DNA of 64,000 nucleotides from Streptomyces sp. NBC_01498 (GTDB lineage Bacteria > Actinomycetota > Actinomycetes > Streptomycetales > Streptomycetaceae): positions 1 through 64,000 of the forward strand of contig NZ_CP109598.1 in assembly GCF_036327775.1 (NCBI RefSeq), read 5' to 3'. Positions 35,906 through 44,934 of this stretch are shown in pieces; position 1 is the stretch's first letter; each line of letters starts with the position of its first letter. The position numbers were made by a program, and so were the translations under genes. The notes under the pieces were generated by a model that was not told where the DNA came from, searched no databases, and saw nothing but the letters and a program-made list of their open reading frames with translations.

Positions 35906-36360
35906 CGGGTGGGCAGCTCGGGGTGGAACGCCGTGAACCGCGGGGTGTCCACGGGGGTGGCTTTTCTCGGGCGTCGGCCCAGGGCCTCGGTGAAGCCCGT
36001 GGCCCCCATGGAGGCCACGACTTCCGCCCGCGTCTCCGGGCAGCTCGTCTGCGACACGTCGTCCAGGTCCTGCGCCGTGCGCGGCCCCTGCTCCGGGTGC
36101 TCACCGATCCAGTTCGCCGGTTCGACCGCGAAGTCGGCCTTCGCGCCGGCGGGGGCTCCCACCGCCTTGAGCCGGGGCGCGGTCGCTTCGAGGAAGGCGC
36201 AGAACGCCTCGCCGTCGACCGGGTTTCCTTCCGCCGCCGGGGCCTCGGCCGCCGACGTACCGCCCGGTGGTTTCCCGGACGGGCCCGCGTCGTCGGACGT
36301 CGCACCGTTTCCGCACGCGGTCAGGAGCAGCAGGAGGACACGGCACGCGATGCGCTTCAC
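35869..36360 (-). CDS. Putative lipoprotein
   Basis: Secreted protein of 163 aa with a lipoprotein signal: KRIACRVLLLLLTACGNG, lipobox LTAC, so the Cys would be lipidated. The mature part starts with a Gly/Ser/Pro linker and then a compact domain with Cys pairs (GEAFCAFLEA, VSQTSCPET). I do not recognise the family. The GTG at 36360 follows AAGGGG. Confidence 0.7.
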   Translation of the reverse strand: MKRIACRVLLLLLTACGNGATSDDAGPSGKPPGGTSAAEAPAAEGNPVDGEAFCAFLEATAPRLKAVGAPAGAKADFAVEPANWIGEHPEQGPRTAQDLDDVSQTSCPETRAEVVASMGATGFTEALGRRPRKATPVDTPRFTAFHPELPTRQARARAPTRTA

Positions 36361-36785
36361 GGTTCGCCCCTTTGCGCGGGGCGGCTCGATGACGCCCGAC
36401 GACGACAGTAGTGCCGCCCTGCGCGAAGAGCGCCTCACGCGTGTGCCCGATGTCCGGGGGGTGCGGCCCCGGGTCACCGGCGGTCGCGCACGTGGTCGGT
36501 GGTGCGCCGGGACGGTACGCCGGTGGTGGTCCGGCGGGCGCGATGGGGCTCGGCGAGGGCGCAGCGGACGCCCGCTGGAATGGTCGGGTCGACGCCGGCG
36601 ATCACCGCGTGTTCGCCGGACGCCTTGCACGGCCCGGCGCTCGGTGGCGCTGCCGTGTCCTCAACGGTCGAACTCCCCTGCCGGCGCGGCGGGCCGGCTC
36701 CACACCACGAGCGTGGTGTGGAGCCGGTCCGCGCCGGGCGGCCCGGCCGTCCGAGGTGCGCGGGTCCGCGACGGGCTCCCGCCGG
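36361..36785. other. 425-bp region without a gene
   Basis: No supported coding region. GC-rich sequence between the lipoprotein start and the end of a small secreted-protein gene. Confidence 0.4.
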
Positions 36786-36998
36786 TTACGGGTAGACGTA
36801 CAGCGCCCACCTGGCGCCGGTGCGGACGCAGGCGTGCTCGCCGACCTGCGTCTGGCCCACCTCGAAGCACTCCTCGATGGTGTCGTAGTACCCCACGAGG
36901 ACGGGCGCCGACGCGGCCGACGCGGGTGCCGCGACGGCGCCGCCGGCGAGCACGACGGCCCCCAGCGCGACGCCCACGGCCCAGATTCTGGTACGCAT
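36786..36998 (-). CDS. Small secreted protein
   Basis: 70-aa protein with a clear signal peptide (RTRIWAVGVALGAVVLAGG, cleavage after APASA-A). The mature part is about 40 residues with two Cys (EECFEVGQTQVGEHACVRTG) that could form a disulfide, and ends WALYVYP. GGGGGAG precedes the ATG by 6 nt. Family unknown; short secreted Cys-containing proteins of this type are common in Streptomyces. Confidence 0.7.
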   Translation of the reverse strand: MRTRIWAVGVALGAVVLAGGAVAAPASAASAPVLVGYYDTIEECFEVGQTQVGEHACVRTGARWALYVYP

Positions 36999-37307
36999 AC
37001 GATTCTCCCCCTTTGGTCCGGTCTCCTGCCTGACGCAACCTCACACGGGCGGACAACCCCGGGCAAGACGTCCGGGCGCCGATGGCCGGATTCGGCGCCC
37101 GGCTCCCGACGTGTCTCCCACATCTGGCCGAAGCCGAGCGACGGGAAGACCCACACGGCGGCCCCCGGCACACGGCCGGCGTGGCGGGACGAGCCGTGCG
37201 GTGACGACGGTGCGGGCGGCGGCCTTCCCGACGGGCGGTACGGCAGCACGGCTGATCCCAGGCGCCGATGCCCTCGCGGCCGTCATCGGACCCGCCTGCC
37301 GCCCGTA
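36999..37307. other. 309-bp region without a gene
   Basis: Holds the upstream region of the small secreted-protein gene and the 3' flank of the ABC exporter gene. No further coding region or clear hairpin was recognised. Confidence 0.4.
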
Positions 37308-39287
37308 CTACCCGGTCGCGGGCGCGCTGCCCGTGGTGACGCCCGCGCCGAGCTCCGGACCGGACGGAACGTCACAGGGCCCCGGCCTGCCCGGATCCCG
37401 GTCGTGCGTGGCGCCTTCCGCCGCGTCCCCGCCCTCGAACTGCGTGCGGTGCAGCTCCGCGTACCGCCCCTCCGCACCCAGGAGTTCTTCGTGCGTACCC
37501 CGTTCCACGATCCGGCCGTCCTCGACCACGAGGATCAGATCGGCGGCCCGGACGGTGGACAGGCGGTGCGCGATCACGACGGCGGTCCGGCCCTCCAACG
37601 CTTCGGCGAGCGCCGCCTGGACCGCGGCCTCGGAGGTGTTGTCGAGATGCGCGGTCGCCTCGTCGAGGATCACGACACGGTGGCGGGCGAGGAGCAGCCG
37701 GGCGATGGTCATGCGCTGGCGTTCCCCGCCGGAGAGGCGGTAGCCGCGTTCGCCGACGACGGTGGCGAGCCCGTCGGGCAAGGACTGGACCAGAGTGCCG
37801 AGGCGGGCCCGGCGCAGGACGTCCCACAGCTCGTCGTCGGTGGCTTCGGGCCGCGCGAGCAGCAGGTTGGCGCGGATGGACTCGTGGAAGAGGTGACCGT
37901 CCTGGGTGACCATGCCCAGGGTGGTGCGGAGGGACTCGGCCGACAGGTCGCGTACGTCCACCCCGCCGATACGGACGGCGCCCGCGTCGGTGTCGTAGAG
38001 CCGGGCCATCAGTTGTGCGACGGTCGACTTGCCCGCTCCGGAGGTGCCGACGAGGGCGACCGTCCGGCCGGGCTCGGCCCGGAACGAGATGCCGTGGAGG
38101 ACCTCGGCGCCGCCGCGGGCGTCGAGCGTGGCGACCTCTTCCAGCGAGGCCAGGGAGACCTTGTCGGCCGAGGGGTAGGCGAAACGTACGGCGTCGAACT
38201 CGACGGAGACCGGCCCGTCGGGCACCTGCCGCGCGTCGGGCCGCTCCTCGATGAGGGGCTTGAGGCTGAGGATTTCGAAGACCCGCTCGAAGCTGACCAG
38301 GGCGCTCATCACCTCGACGCGCGCGCCGGCGAGTGCGGTCAGCGGCGCGTAGAGGCGGACGAGGAGCAGGGAGAGCGCGACCACCGAACCGGGGTCGAGG
38401 CTGCCGCGCAGGGCGTAGGTGCCGCCGAGCCCGTAGACGAGCGCCAGGGCCAGGGCGGAGACGAGGGTCAGCGCGGTGAGGAACGTGGACTGGGCCATGG
38501 CCGTACGGATCCCGATGTCGCGCACCCGGCGGGCCCGTGCCGCGAATTCGGCCGACTCGTCGGACGGCCGCCCGAACAGCTTGATCAGGGTCGCGCCCGG
38601 TGCCGAGAACCGCTCGGTCATCCGGTTGCCCATCGCGGCGTTCAGGTCGGCCGCTTCCCGCTGGAGCCTCGCCATGTGCGAGCCCATCCGGCGCGCGGGC
38701 ACCACGAACACCGGCAGCAGGACGAGCGCGAGGAGGGTGATGCGCCAGGAGAGTGTGAGCATCACGGCGAGGGTCAGCACGAGCGTCACCACATTGCTGA
38801 CGACACCGGAGAGTGTGTTGCTGAAGGCGCGCTGCGCACCGATCACGTCGTTGTTGAGCCGGCTGACCAGGGCTCCGGTGCGGGTACGGGTGAAGAAGGC
38901 GACGGGCATGCGCTGGACGTGGTCGAAGACCGCGATCCGCAGGTCCAGGATCAGCCCCTCGCCCAGGGTGGCGGAGAGCCGGCGTCCGAGGAGGCCGAGG
39001 CCTGCCTCGGCGACGGCGATGACCGCGATGAGCAGCGCGAGGCGGACCACGAGCCGCTCGTCACCGCCGGACACGATCGCGTCGACAACACGGCCCGCGA
39101 GGACGGGGGTCGCCACCGCGAGCAGTGCGGTGGCGACCCCGAGCAGGACGAACTGAATGATGCGGCGGCGGTGCGGCCGGGCGAAGCCGGCGATTCTGCG
39201 AAGGGTGGCGCGGGCGAACGGTCTGCGCTCGGGGCTGGCGTTCATGACGTTGTGCAACTGCGTCCAGGCCGTGGACTCCATACTCAT
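37308..39287 (-). CDS. ABC exporter, fused membrane and ATPase domains
   Basis: Half-transporter of 659 aa. Membrane domain at about residues 35-330 with six segments (IIQFVLLGVATALLAVATPV, LALLIAVIAVAEAGLGLLG and others) and the coupling pattern GALVSRLNNDV. ATPase at about 350-620: Walker A LVGTSGAGKSTVAQL, Q-loop MVTQDGHLF, signature LSGGERQRMTIARLL, Walker B RVVILDEATAHLD and H-loop VIAHRLSTV. It probably works as a homodimer exporting a lipid, drug or peptide. No strong ribosome site; ATG at 39287 or 39281. Confidence 0.88.
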   Translation of the reverse strand: MSMESTAWTQLHNVMNASPERRPFARATLRRIAGFARPHRRRIIQFVLLGVATALLAVATPVLAGRVVDAIVSGGDERLVVRLALLIAVIAVAEAGLGLLGRRLSATLGEGLILDLRIAVFDHVQRMPVAFFTRTRTGALVSRLNNDVIGAQRAFSNTLSGVVSNVVTLVLTLAVMLTLSWRITLLALVLLPVFVVPARRMGSHMARLQREAADLNAAMGNRMTERFSAPGATLIKLFGRPSDESAEFAARARRVRDIGIRTAMAQSTFLTALTLVSALALALVYGLGGTYALRGSLDPGSVVALSLLLVRLYAPLTALAGARVEVMSALVSFERVFEILSLKPLIEERPDARQVPDGPVSVEFDAVRFAYPSADKVSLASLEEVATLDARGGAEVLHGISFRAEPGRTVALVGTSGAGKSTVAQLMARLYDTDAGAVRIGGVDVRDLSAESLRTTLGMVTQDGHLFHESIRANLLLARPEATDDELWDVLRRARLGTLVQSLPDGLATVVGERGYRLSGGERQRMTIARLLLARHRVVILDEATAHLDNTSEAAVQAALAEALEGRTAVVIAHRLSTVRAADLILVVEDGRIVERGTHEELLGAEGRYAELHRTQFEGGDAAEGATHDRDPGRPGPCDVPSGPELGAGVTTGSAPATG

Positions 39288-39364
39288 GGGAGGAACGTAG
39301 AACCTCAACCAACCTTCAGGTCAAGCCGTGTTCCCGTCACCCGTCCCGGAGGCGTCCCCGGGTC

Positions 39365-39703
39365 TCACCGGTGCGGGCCGCCCCTCGTGGGCGGCCGGGG
39401 CCCGTACGGATCGCGACCGCCGTCCATGGGCGGCGAAGGCCCGTACGGATCACGACCCCCGGCCGACGCGCGCCACGAGAAGTAGACGACCGCACAGGCG
39501 ACGAGCGCCGCCGGGATGAGGAAACGAGCGACCCACGACCAGCGCAATACGTTGTCCTCCCAGGACATCGCCGTCTCCGCGCCGTGGGGCAGGCCGAAGA
39601 GCACCAGCGAGCACAGGAACGAGAGGACGAGCGACACCACCAGGGCGCCTGCCAACCACAAGCCGAGCCACGCCCACCACGCCTTCGCGCCGCCGCGGAC
39701 CAT
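39365..39703 (-). CDS. Small membrane protein with repeated C-terminal tail
   Basis: 112 aa with two hydrophobic segments (GLWLAGALVVSLVLSFLCSLVLF and FLIPAALVACAVVYFSW). The C-terminal tail has two copies of GGRDPYGP...PP from a direct repeat in the DNA. GGAGG precedes the ATG by 4 nt. Function unknown. It lies just upstream of the ABC exporter gene on the same strand and could be co-transcribed with it. Confidence 0.65.
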   Translation of the reverse strand: MVRGGAKAWWAWLGLWLAGALVVSLVLSFLCSLVLFGLPHGAETAMSWEDNVLRWSWVARFLIPAALVACAVVYFSWRASAGGRDPYGPSPPMDGGRDPYGPRPPTRGGPHR

Positions 39704-39886
39704 GGTGCCTCCCCCGCTCCCCCGTGCGTGCGGACATTGTCGCCCACGGCCTGCCGCCGGGAAACCTCAGCGGTCCGCCTGTTCTGCCGCGACACGCGGG
39801 TCGTACGGCGCGGGGGGCGGCTCGTGGACGGCCGTCGCGAGCCGCGTACGGCGGCCGGGCGGGGTGTGCCCCCGCCCGGCCGGTGG

Positions 39887-41461
39887 TCAGGCCGTGTTCC
39901 CGCGGCGGCGCAGGCGGAAGCCGCCGACGCCGAGCAGCAGGGCGCCGATGCCGCCGACGGCGGCGGCGTTGGTGGGGTTCATGGCGGTGGACGCCCGGTC
40001 GGTGTCGGCCGCCCGGTTCTTCACGCCCGACTTCGTGGTGCTCGGGAGCGCCAGGTACGGGAAGGTCCTCCCGAAGCCGACGTCGTTGGTGTCCACCTTG
40101 TCGCCCGCCGCCAGCGCGGGGACGAGCGTGCCGGTCTGCGCGGCGCCCTCGACGGCCTGGAGCGAGATGTCGATCACGTCGTCGGCCAGGCGTCGTCCGT
40201 TGGGGAAGCCGGCCAGGTCACCGGCGAGCACACCGAGCCGCTGCGGCTTCGCGGCGGGCGCGACGCCCATGTTGAGCCGCAGTTCCTCGGCCGGGAAGAT
40301 CTGCCGCGGGTCGGCGTCCTTGTTGAGCCGGTGCGCGTTCAGGTCCGCCTTGATCGGCCCGCACGCCTTGCAGATACCGGTCAGATAGATCTCCGCGAGG
40401 TCGTCGCGGGGTGTCTTGGGCGCGGGGATGCCGTACACCTGCTGGATCAGCTTCGGCAGGATCGGGTCGTAGACCTTGTCGACGACGGGCTGCACGGTGC
40501 GGTCCTGGTCGGGTGAGATCGAGTTGAAGGCGTCCTTGTACTTGAGCGGTACGACGACCTCGTTGACCAGCGGGTTGCCGAGGCGCGAGACCTGCCGCCA
40601 TCCGTCCTTGGTGCGCCGCGCGTTGCCCCCCATGACGTCCGCGCCCTCGCGGTCCGTGGTGGACCAGACGCCGACGACGGGGTTGCGGGTCGCGTTGCCG
40701 CGCAGGGCCAGGGACTTCTTGGGCACCTGGAGGGCGACCGAGTTGACGTTGTAGCCGGCGAGGGTGTCCTGGCCGCGTTCGCTGAGGTCACCGCCGTACA
40801 GCAGGTCGAAGACCCGCAGATCGGCGAAGAACGGGTCCTCCGTCTGGCCGGCGAACGCCTTGGCACCGCCGGGCACCGGGCGGACGGCCTGGGCGCGCAG
40901 GGTGCCGTAGTCGGGCATCGACGCCTTGCCGACGCGGGAGGGAGCGACGGGGGCGCCGCGCAGCAGGGTGCGGGTGCGCCCGCCCTCGGTGACCGTCAGG
41001 TCGTACGTCTGACGGAAGTTGAGGTTCGGGTCGTCGATCCTGCGGACCGGCCCCGTGTTGTAGAGGAACTGGTTCTCGGCGTCGCGCACATGGTTGCGGA
41101 AGCGCCAGGTGTACGTGACGTCGGCGCGGCCGTCACCGGTGTTGTCGATCTTGACGTGGTAGCGGGCGTCGTCCGCGAACGCGTAGAAGTTCGGACCGCC
41201 GTTGGGCTCCTCGAACGGGATCCAGTTCGCCACCAGGGTCACGGTGTCGGCGCGGTCCGGGCTGGTGAACGCGTACACGTCCGTGTTGTCGGCCCTCGGG
41301 TCGCCGGCGATCATCGGCGCCTCCCGGTGGCTGGACGCGGCGCCGATGCCGGGCGCGAGGGTCAGCACGGCCAGTCCGGTGGCGAGGGCGCCGGTGCCCA
41401 GGACGATCAGCGACTGATCGAGCGTGCGCCGTGAACGCGGCCGGGTGCGGGTCGTCTTCAA
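39887..41461 (-). CDS. Secreted DUF4331 protein with C-terminal membrane anchor
   Basis: 524 aa. An N-terminal signal segment (IVLGTGALATGLAVLTLAP) is followed by the DUF4331 opening ASSHREAPMIAGDPRADNTD. Several beta-rich blocks follow, and a pair of Cys (TGICKACGPIKADLN). The C-terminus has a hydrophobic segment (AAAVGGIGALLLGVGGF) and a basic tail RLRRRG, like a wall-sorting signal but without a standard LPxTG immediately before it. The start is a TTG preceded by AGAGG. The role of DUF4331 is unknown. It is divergent from a CHRD gene and a sortase. Confidence 0.83.
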   Translation of the reverse strand: MKTTRTRPRSRRTLDQSLIVLGTGALATGLAVLTLAPGIGAASSHREAPMIAGDPRADNTDVYAFTSPDRADTVTLVANWIPFEEPNGGPNFYAFADDARYHVKIDNTGDGRADVTYTWRFRNHVRDAENQFLYNTGPVRRIDDPNLNFRQTYDLTVTEGGRTRTLLRGAPVAPSRVGKASMPDYGTLRAQAVRPVPGGAKAFAGQTEDPFFADLRVFDLLYGGDLSERGQDTLAGYNVNSVALQVPKKSLALRGNATRNPVVGVWSTTDREGADVMGGNARRTKDGWRQVSRLGNPLVNEVVVPLKYKDAFNSISPDQDRTVQPVVDKVYDPILPKLIQQVYGIPAPKTPRDDLAEIYLTGICKACGPIKADLNAHRLNKDADPRQIFPAEELRLNMGVAPAAKPQRLGVLAGDLAGFPNGRRLADDVIDISLQAVEGAAQTGTLVPALAAGDKVDTNDVGFGRTFPYLALPSTTKSGVKNRAADTDRASTAMNPTNAAAVGGIGALLLGVGGFRLRRRGNTA

Positions 41462-42157
41462 GGTGTTCCTCTCGTGCGCGAACGCGTCTCCCGGGGCGCG
41501 GTCGGGCCGCGCGGCGGAGGACGGGGTTCAGGTGAAGGTGGTGGTCTCCGGCTCGTCGGCCGAACGCCGTGCGTGTACATGCGGCTGCCACGCGGGCACC
41601 GGAGCGAGGGCCTTCGCAGATCCGGGAGCACCGCGCACCGGAAGGCCGGTACGCAGAACGCAGAAAAGCATGAGAAACCGGGGTCAGTTGCCGATTTAGT
41701 CCGGACCGACGGTTTCGGCGACCGCGAGTTCGGGACGAAACCGCAGGTGGCGGGCGGTTGAGGACGGGCCGGAAGAACGCGCCGCGACACGCACGGACGC
41801 GTTAGGCCGATCAGTGCCGCGAGGGCGATCGCCGCGGCGGCGGGCCCGGCTCCCCCGTCACGGCTCCGTGGGCTCGTACTTCGGCGCGACGGGCGGAACG
41901 CGCTCACCGCCGGTGGTCGTCGCCGGTACGCGGGCCGGCGGGCGTCACCGGTACGGGCGCCGCCGGTTCTGATCGCCGCGCGGAGCCGCGACGAGTCGGG
42001 CGGCGGAGTCGGGCGGCGGACTCGGACGGAGCCGGGCGGATCGCATCTGGGAACAGATCGCCGCAGTCGGGACCAATCCGCGACCCCGAGGTCACCGAAT
42101 GCCCAGCGACGACGAGATGCACCGGATGTCTCGCGACCGCAAAGGGGATGCATCACA
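41462..42157. other. 696-bp divergent intergenic region
   Basis: Separates the DUF4331 and CHRD genes, which are read away from each other. It must hold their promoters, but no clear operator or sigma-factor element stood out. No gene is supported. Confidence 0.4.
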
Positions 42158-43036
42158 GTGATACGTCAGCGCACCGCCCGGTTCACGGCCCTTCTCACCC
42201 TGCCCGCCGCTCTCACGCTCGTCGCGGCCGTGCCCGCTCTCGCGAGCGGCGCGGCCGGCGAACAGGGTGAACACGCGGGACATGGCGGGAACTCGGCCTC
42301 GGCCCAGACTCTGACCGAGGCTCCGGCCAAGGACGAGGCGTACCAGATCGATCTGGAGTCGCTGAACGACTCCGGTGCCACGGGCGCCGCGCTGATCAGC
42401 TTCGACGACCGGAAGCTGACGGTGAAGATCGAGGCCACCGGACTGGTACCGGGTCAGCCGCACGCGCAGCACATCCACGGTTCCACCGACGGCCACGACT
42501 TCCGCTGCCCCGACGCGAGCGCGGACAAGGACGGCGACGGCATCGTCAGTACGGCGGAGGGCCTGCCGCAGTACGGCGACATCAACATCTCCCTGACGAC
42601 GAAGGGCGACACGTCCAAGGACAGCGGACTCGCCGTCGACCGCATGCCGGTCGCCGACAAGGACGGCAAGCTCACCTACTCGCGCACGATCGACGTCTCG
42701 CAGGACGTGGTCGACCACTTCAGGGATCTGCACATCGTGCAGCACGGCATCGACCGCAACGACGACGGCGCCTACGACTTCGGCGCCGGAAAGAGCGAGT
42801 TGGACCCGAAGCTCCCGCAGGAGGCCACCGCACCCGCCGACTGCGGCATGGTCGAGGGCGCGGCCGTGGGCTCCATGCCGGTGGGCGGTGTCGAGACCGG
42901 CACGTCCGGCGGGCCGGGTGCCGGGACGACCGGCATGGTCGCCGGTGGCGCGGCGGCGATCCTCGCGGCGGGTGGGCTGTTCGCGGTCAACCGGCGTACC
43001 CGGACCGCGTCTTCGGGCTCCGACCGGCGCGCCTGA
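42158..43036 (+). CDS. Secreted CHRD-domain protein with C-terminal anchor
   Basis: 292 aa. Signal peptide in the first 35 residues (FTALLTLPAALTLVAAVPALASG). The CHRD-like domain includes the His-rich PGQPHAQHIHGSTDGHDF. Two calcium-loop-like stretches are seen, DKDGDGIVS and DRNDDGAYD. The C-terminus has a membrane segment (GMVAGGAAAILAAGGLFAV) and basic tail NRRTR, again sorting-signal-like without LPxTG. A class F sortase gene starts 57 bp downstream, suggesting surface attachment. GTG start at 42158. Confidence 0.8.
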   Translation: MIRQRTARFTALLTLPAALTLVAAVPALASGAAGEQGEHAGHGGNSASAQTLTEAPAKDEAYQIDLESLNDSGATGAALISFDDRKLTVKIEATGLVPGQPHAQHIHGSTDGHDFRCPDASADKDGDGIVSTAEGLPQYGDINISLTTKGDTSKDSGLAVDRMPVADKDGKLTYSRTIDVSQDVVDHFRDLHIVQHGIDRNDDGAYDFGAGKSELDPKLPQEATAPADCGMVEGAAVGSMPVGGVETGTSGGPGAGTTGMVAGGAAAILAAGGLFAVNRRTRTASSGSDRRA

Positions 43037-43093
43037 CCGGGCCGGTGGCGGAGAGCCGGGGAAACAGGGAGACGGGGAGACGGGAAGCCACGC

Positions 43094-43870
43094 ATGAGTG
43101 AGTCGAACGCCGCTGGAGACGGCGGCGGAGGCGGAGACCGTACGGGGCACCGAACGGAACGCCGTGCCGGACGCCGCATCGGTCGCCGTACGGTGCTGAT
43201 CGTCACGATCCCGGTCCTGCTCGCGGTCGGCGGCCTGCTGCTGGCCCGGGGAACGGGCGGTGAGCAGCATCCCGCGCCGCCGAGGGCGGTCGACAAGGGC
43301 GGTCCGCCGACGGGGGATTCGGCCCCCGGGTCGAGCGGCTCCGCCCGGCCGCGGGAGCCCGGCGGGCGTACGGCCGCCGCCGCGCTGCCCGCGTCCGATC
43401 CCGTACGCGTCGTGATCCCCTCACTGAAGGTGGACTCCGGGCTGGAGCGGCTCGGGCTCGACAAGAACCGCGCCATGGAGACGCCCGAGGACCCGGACAA
43501 GGCCGGCTGGTACCACCCCGGACCCGCGCCGGGCGCCAACGGCCCGTCGGTCATCGCCGGTCATGTGACCTGGAACGGCGCGCCCACCGTGTTCTTCGAC
43601 CTGGCCAGGATCGACCCCGGGGACACGGTGGAGGTGGCGCGGGAGGACGGCACGACCGCCGAGTTCACGGTCGACCGGGTACGGACGTATCCGAAGGACG
43701 CGTTCCCCACGGTCGAGGTCTACCGCAATCTCGACCACGCCGGGCTGCGTCTGATCACCTGCGGCGGCGACTTCTCCGAGGCCGACCGCCGCTACGCGGA
43801 CAACGTGGTCGTGTACGCGACCCTCACCGGCAGCCACCCGTCCGCGCCCGGTCCGGGCGAAGGGGCCTGA
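43094..43870 (+). CDS. Class F sortase
   Basis: Membrane-anchored transpeptidase of 258 aa. An N-terminal membrane segment (VLIVTIPVLLAVGGLLLA) and Pro/Gly-rich linker precede the catalytic domain (about 100-250). His is in SVIAGHVTW, Cys in LRLITCGGDF and Arg in ADRRYADNVVVYA. Class F sortases are the actinobacterial housekeeping-like group with poorly known substrates. The neighbouring CHRD and DUF4331 proteins are the obvious candidates. Confidence 0.87.
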   Translation: MSESNAAGDGGGGGDRTGHRTERRAGRRIGRRTVLIVTIPVLLAVGGLLLARGTGGEQHPAPPRAVDKGGPPTGDSAPGSSGSARPREPGGRTAAAALPASDPVRVVIPSLKVDSGLERLGLDKNRAMETPEDPDKAGWYHPGPAPGANGPSVIAGHVTWNGAPTVFFDLARIDPGDTVEVAREDGTTAEFTVDRVRTYPKDAFPTVEVYRNLDHAGLRLITCGGDFSEADRRYADNVVVYATLTGSHPSAPGPGEGA

Positions 43871-44934
43871 GGGAACCGCGCGCGGACCGTGCCACCGCCG
43901 AGTGCGCAGCGCCCGAGTGCGGAGGGGGTACGCGTCAGGGGTTCGGCATCGCGACCGGCCCGGCCAGCACCTGGTCGAGGACGGTGGCGAGGTACCGCGC
44001 GGGGTCCGGGAGGGCGGGGTGCCGGCGGGGCAGGGCGGACTGGCTGTCGGCGGCGCCCTGGGCATTCGCGCCGCGCAGGGCCCGATCGCGGCCGGTGTCA
44101 TTCACGGAGGAGCCCACCTCGGCCGCCCTCAGGTGCCGGTTCCGTCCCAGGGCTGAACGGACCGGCCGCCGCGCCAAGCCCCGCATCGCCATCCCCGTCC
44201 CCCGGCACCGGTTCGCCGGAAACGGGCACGGTCCATGCCGGCCACCACGGTGCGGCCGTCGGCAGCGCCGGTCGTGTCAGCTACCACGCCGCGCCCCGGG
44301 AGCTCGCCGCGTGGCCGCACCAGGTCGGGGTGATCCCCTCCCGGGCGCGGTCCTGCCGGCACCGCGTCGAGGCGGAGCGACTGCGGGCGGCCGTCGCGTA
44401 CGGCGGCGGCGCCGTACCGGGCCAGGTCCTGAAGCGGGTGCAGGAGCCGGACGGTCCCGACAGTCTGACCGCCCGTAAGGATCTCACCGTGCTCCACGGG
44501 CTGAACGGGGACACGGTCGGCACGGCGACCGCGTTCGCCGATCTGCTCGCCCACTGCGAGCGGGTACGGGGTCCGGACCACCCCGACACCCTCGCGGCAC
44601 GCGACCTTCCCGCCCGGTGGCGGAGCAGGCACGAGGACCGACGCCGGACCGCCGCGTCCGGCTCCCGGCCGGTCCCTCGGCGAGAGCGGCCGACACGGGA
44701 GTCCCCACCGGATGAACACCGGACCGGTGCGCGGGAGTCGTGAGAAGGCCGAGTACCCGGCCCCGGCCGGTACGTTCACGGCTTCCCGGAAGAGCCTCCG
44801 TCGCGTGATCCGTACCGGGAACGCCCCCTGACGCGAAAAAGGCGGCTGTGTCTCAGGGTTGACAGTGGTCAGTCACTCCAGCACCCTCCCGGGAGAGCGC
44901 TCTCCGAAGTGATCGACACCCCGTGGAGATGCAC
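43871..44934. pseudogene. Region with TPR-gene remnant
   Basis: No intact gene. On the plus strand around 44410-44630 one frame encodes ARKDLTVLHGLNGDTVGTA and RVRGPDHPDTLAARDLPARW, the signature of the degenerate TPR repeats found in Streptomyces NB-ARC/TPR proteins, but without a P-loop domain or plausible start. On the minus strand a frame ending at 43935 encodes PARYLATVLDQVLAGPVAMPNP, which looks like a gene's C-terminus without its body. Both look like remnants. Confidence 0.5.
44892..44905. promoter_or_regulatory. LacI-type operator (CebR-like) before GH3 gene
   Basis: GGAGAGCGCTCTCC is a perfect 14-bp palindrome 29 bp upstream of the glycosidase start. Streptomyces cellulose/cello-oligosaccharide repressors of the CebR type bind GGGAGCGCTCCC-like sites, so repression relieved by an oligosaccharide is likely. 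Confidence 0.75.

Noticed and set aside
36411..39485. Plus-strand open frame of over 1000 codons opposite the ABC exporter
   Set aside because: The exporter on the other strand has all ABC motifs; the plus-strand translation is low-complexity.
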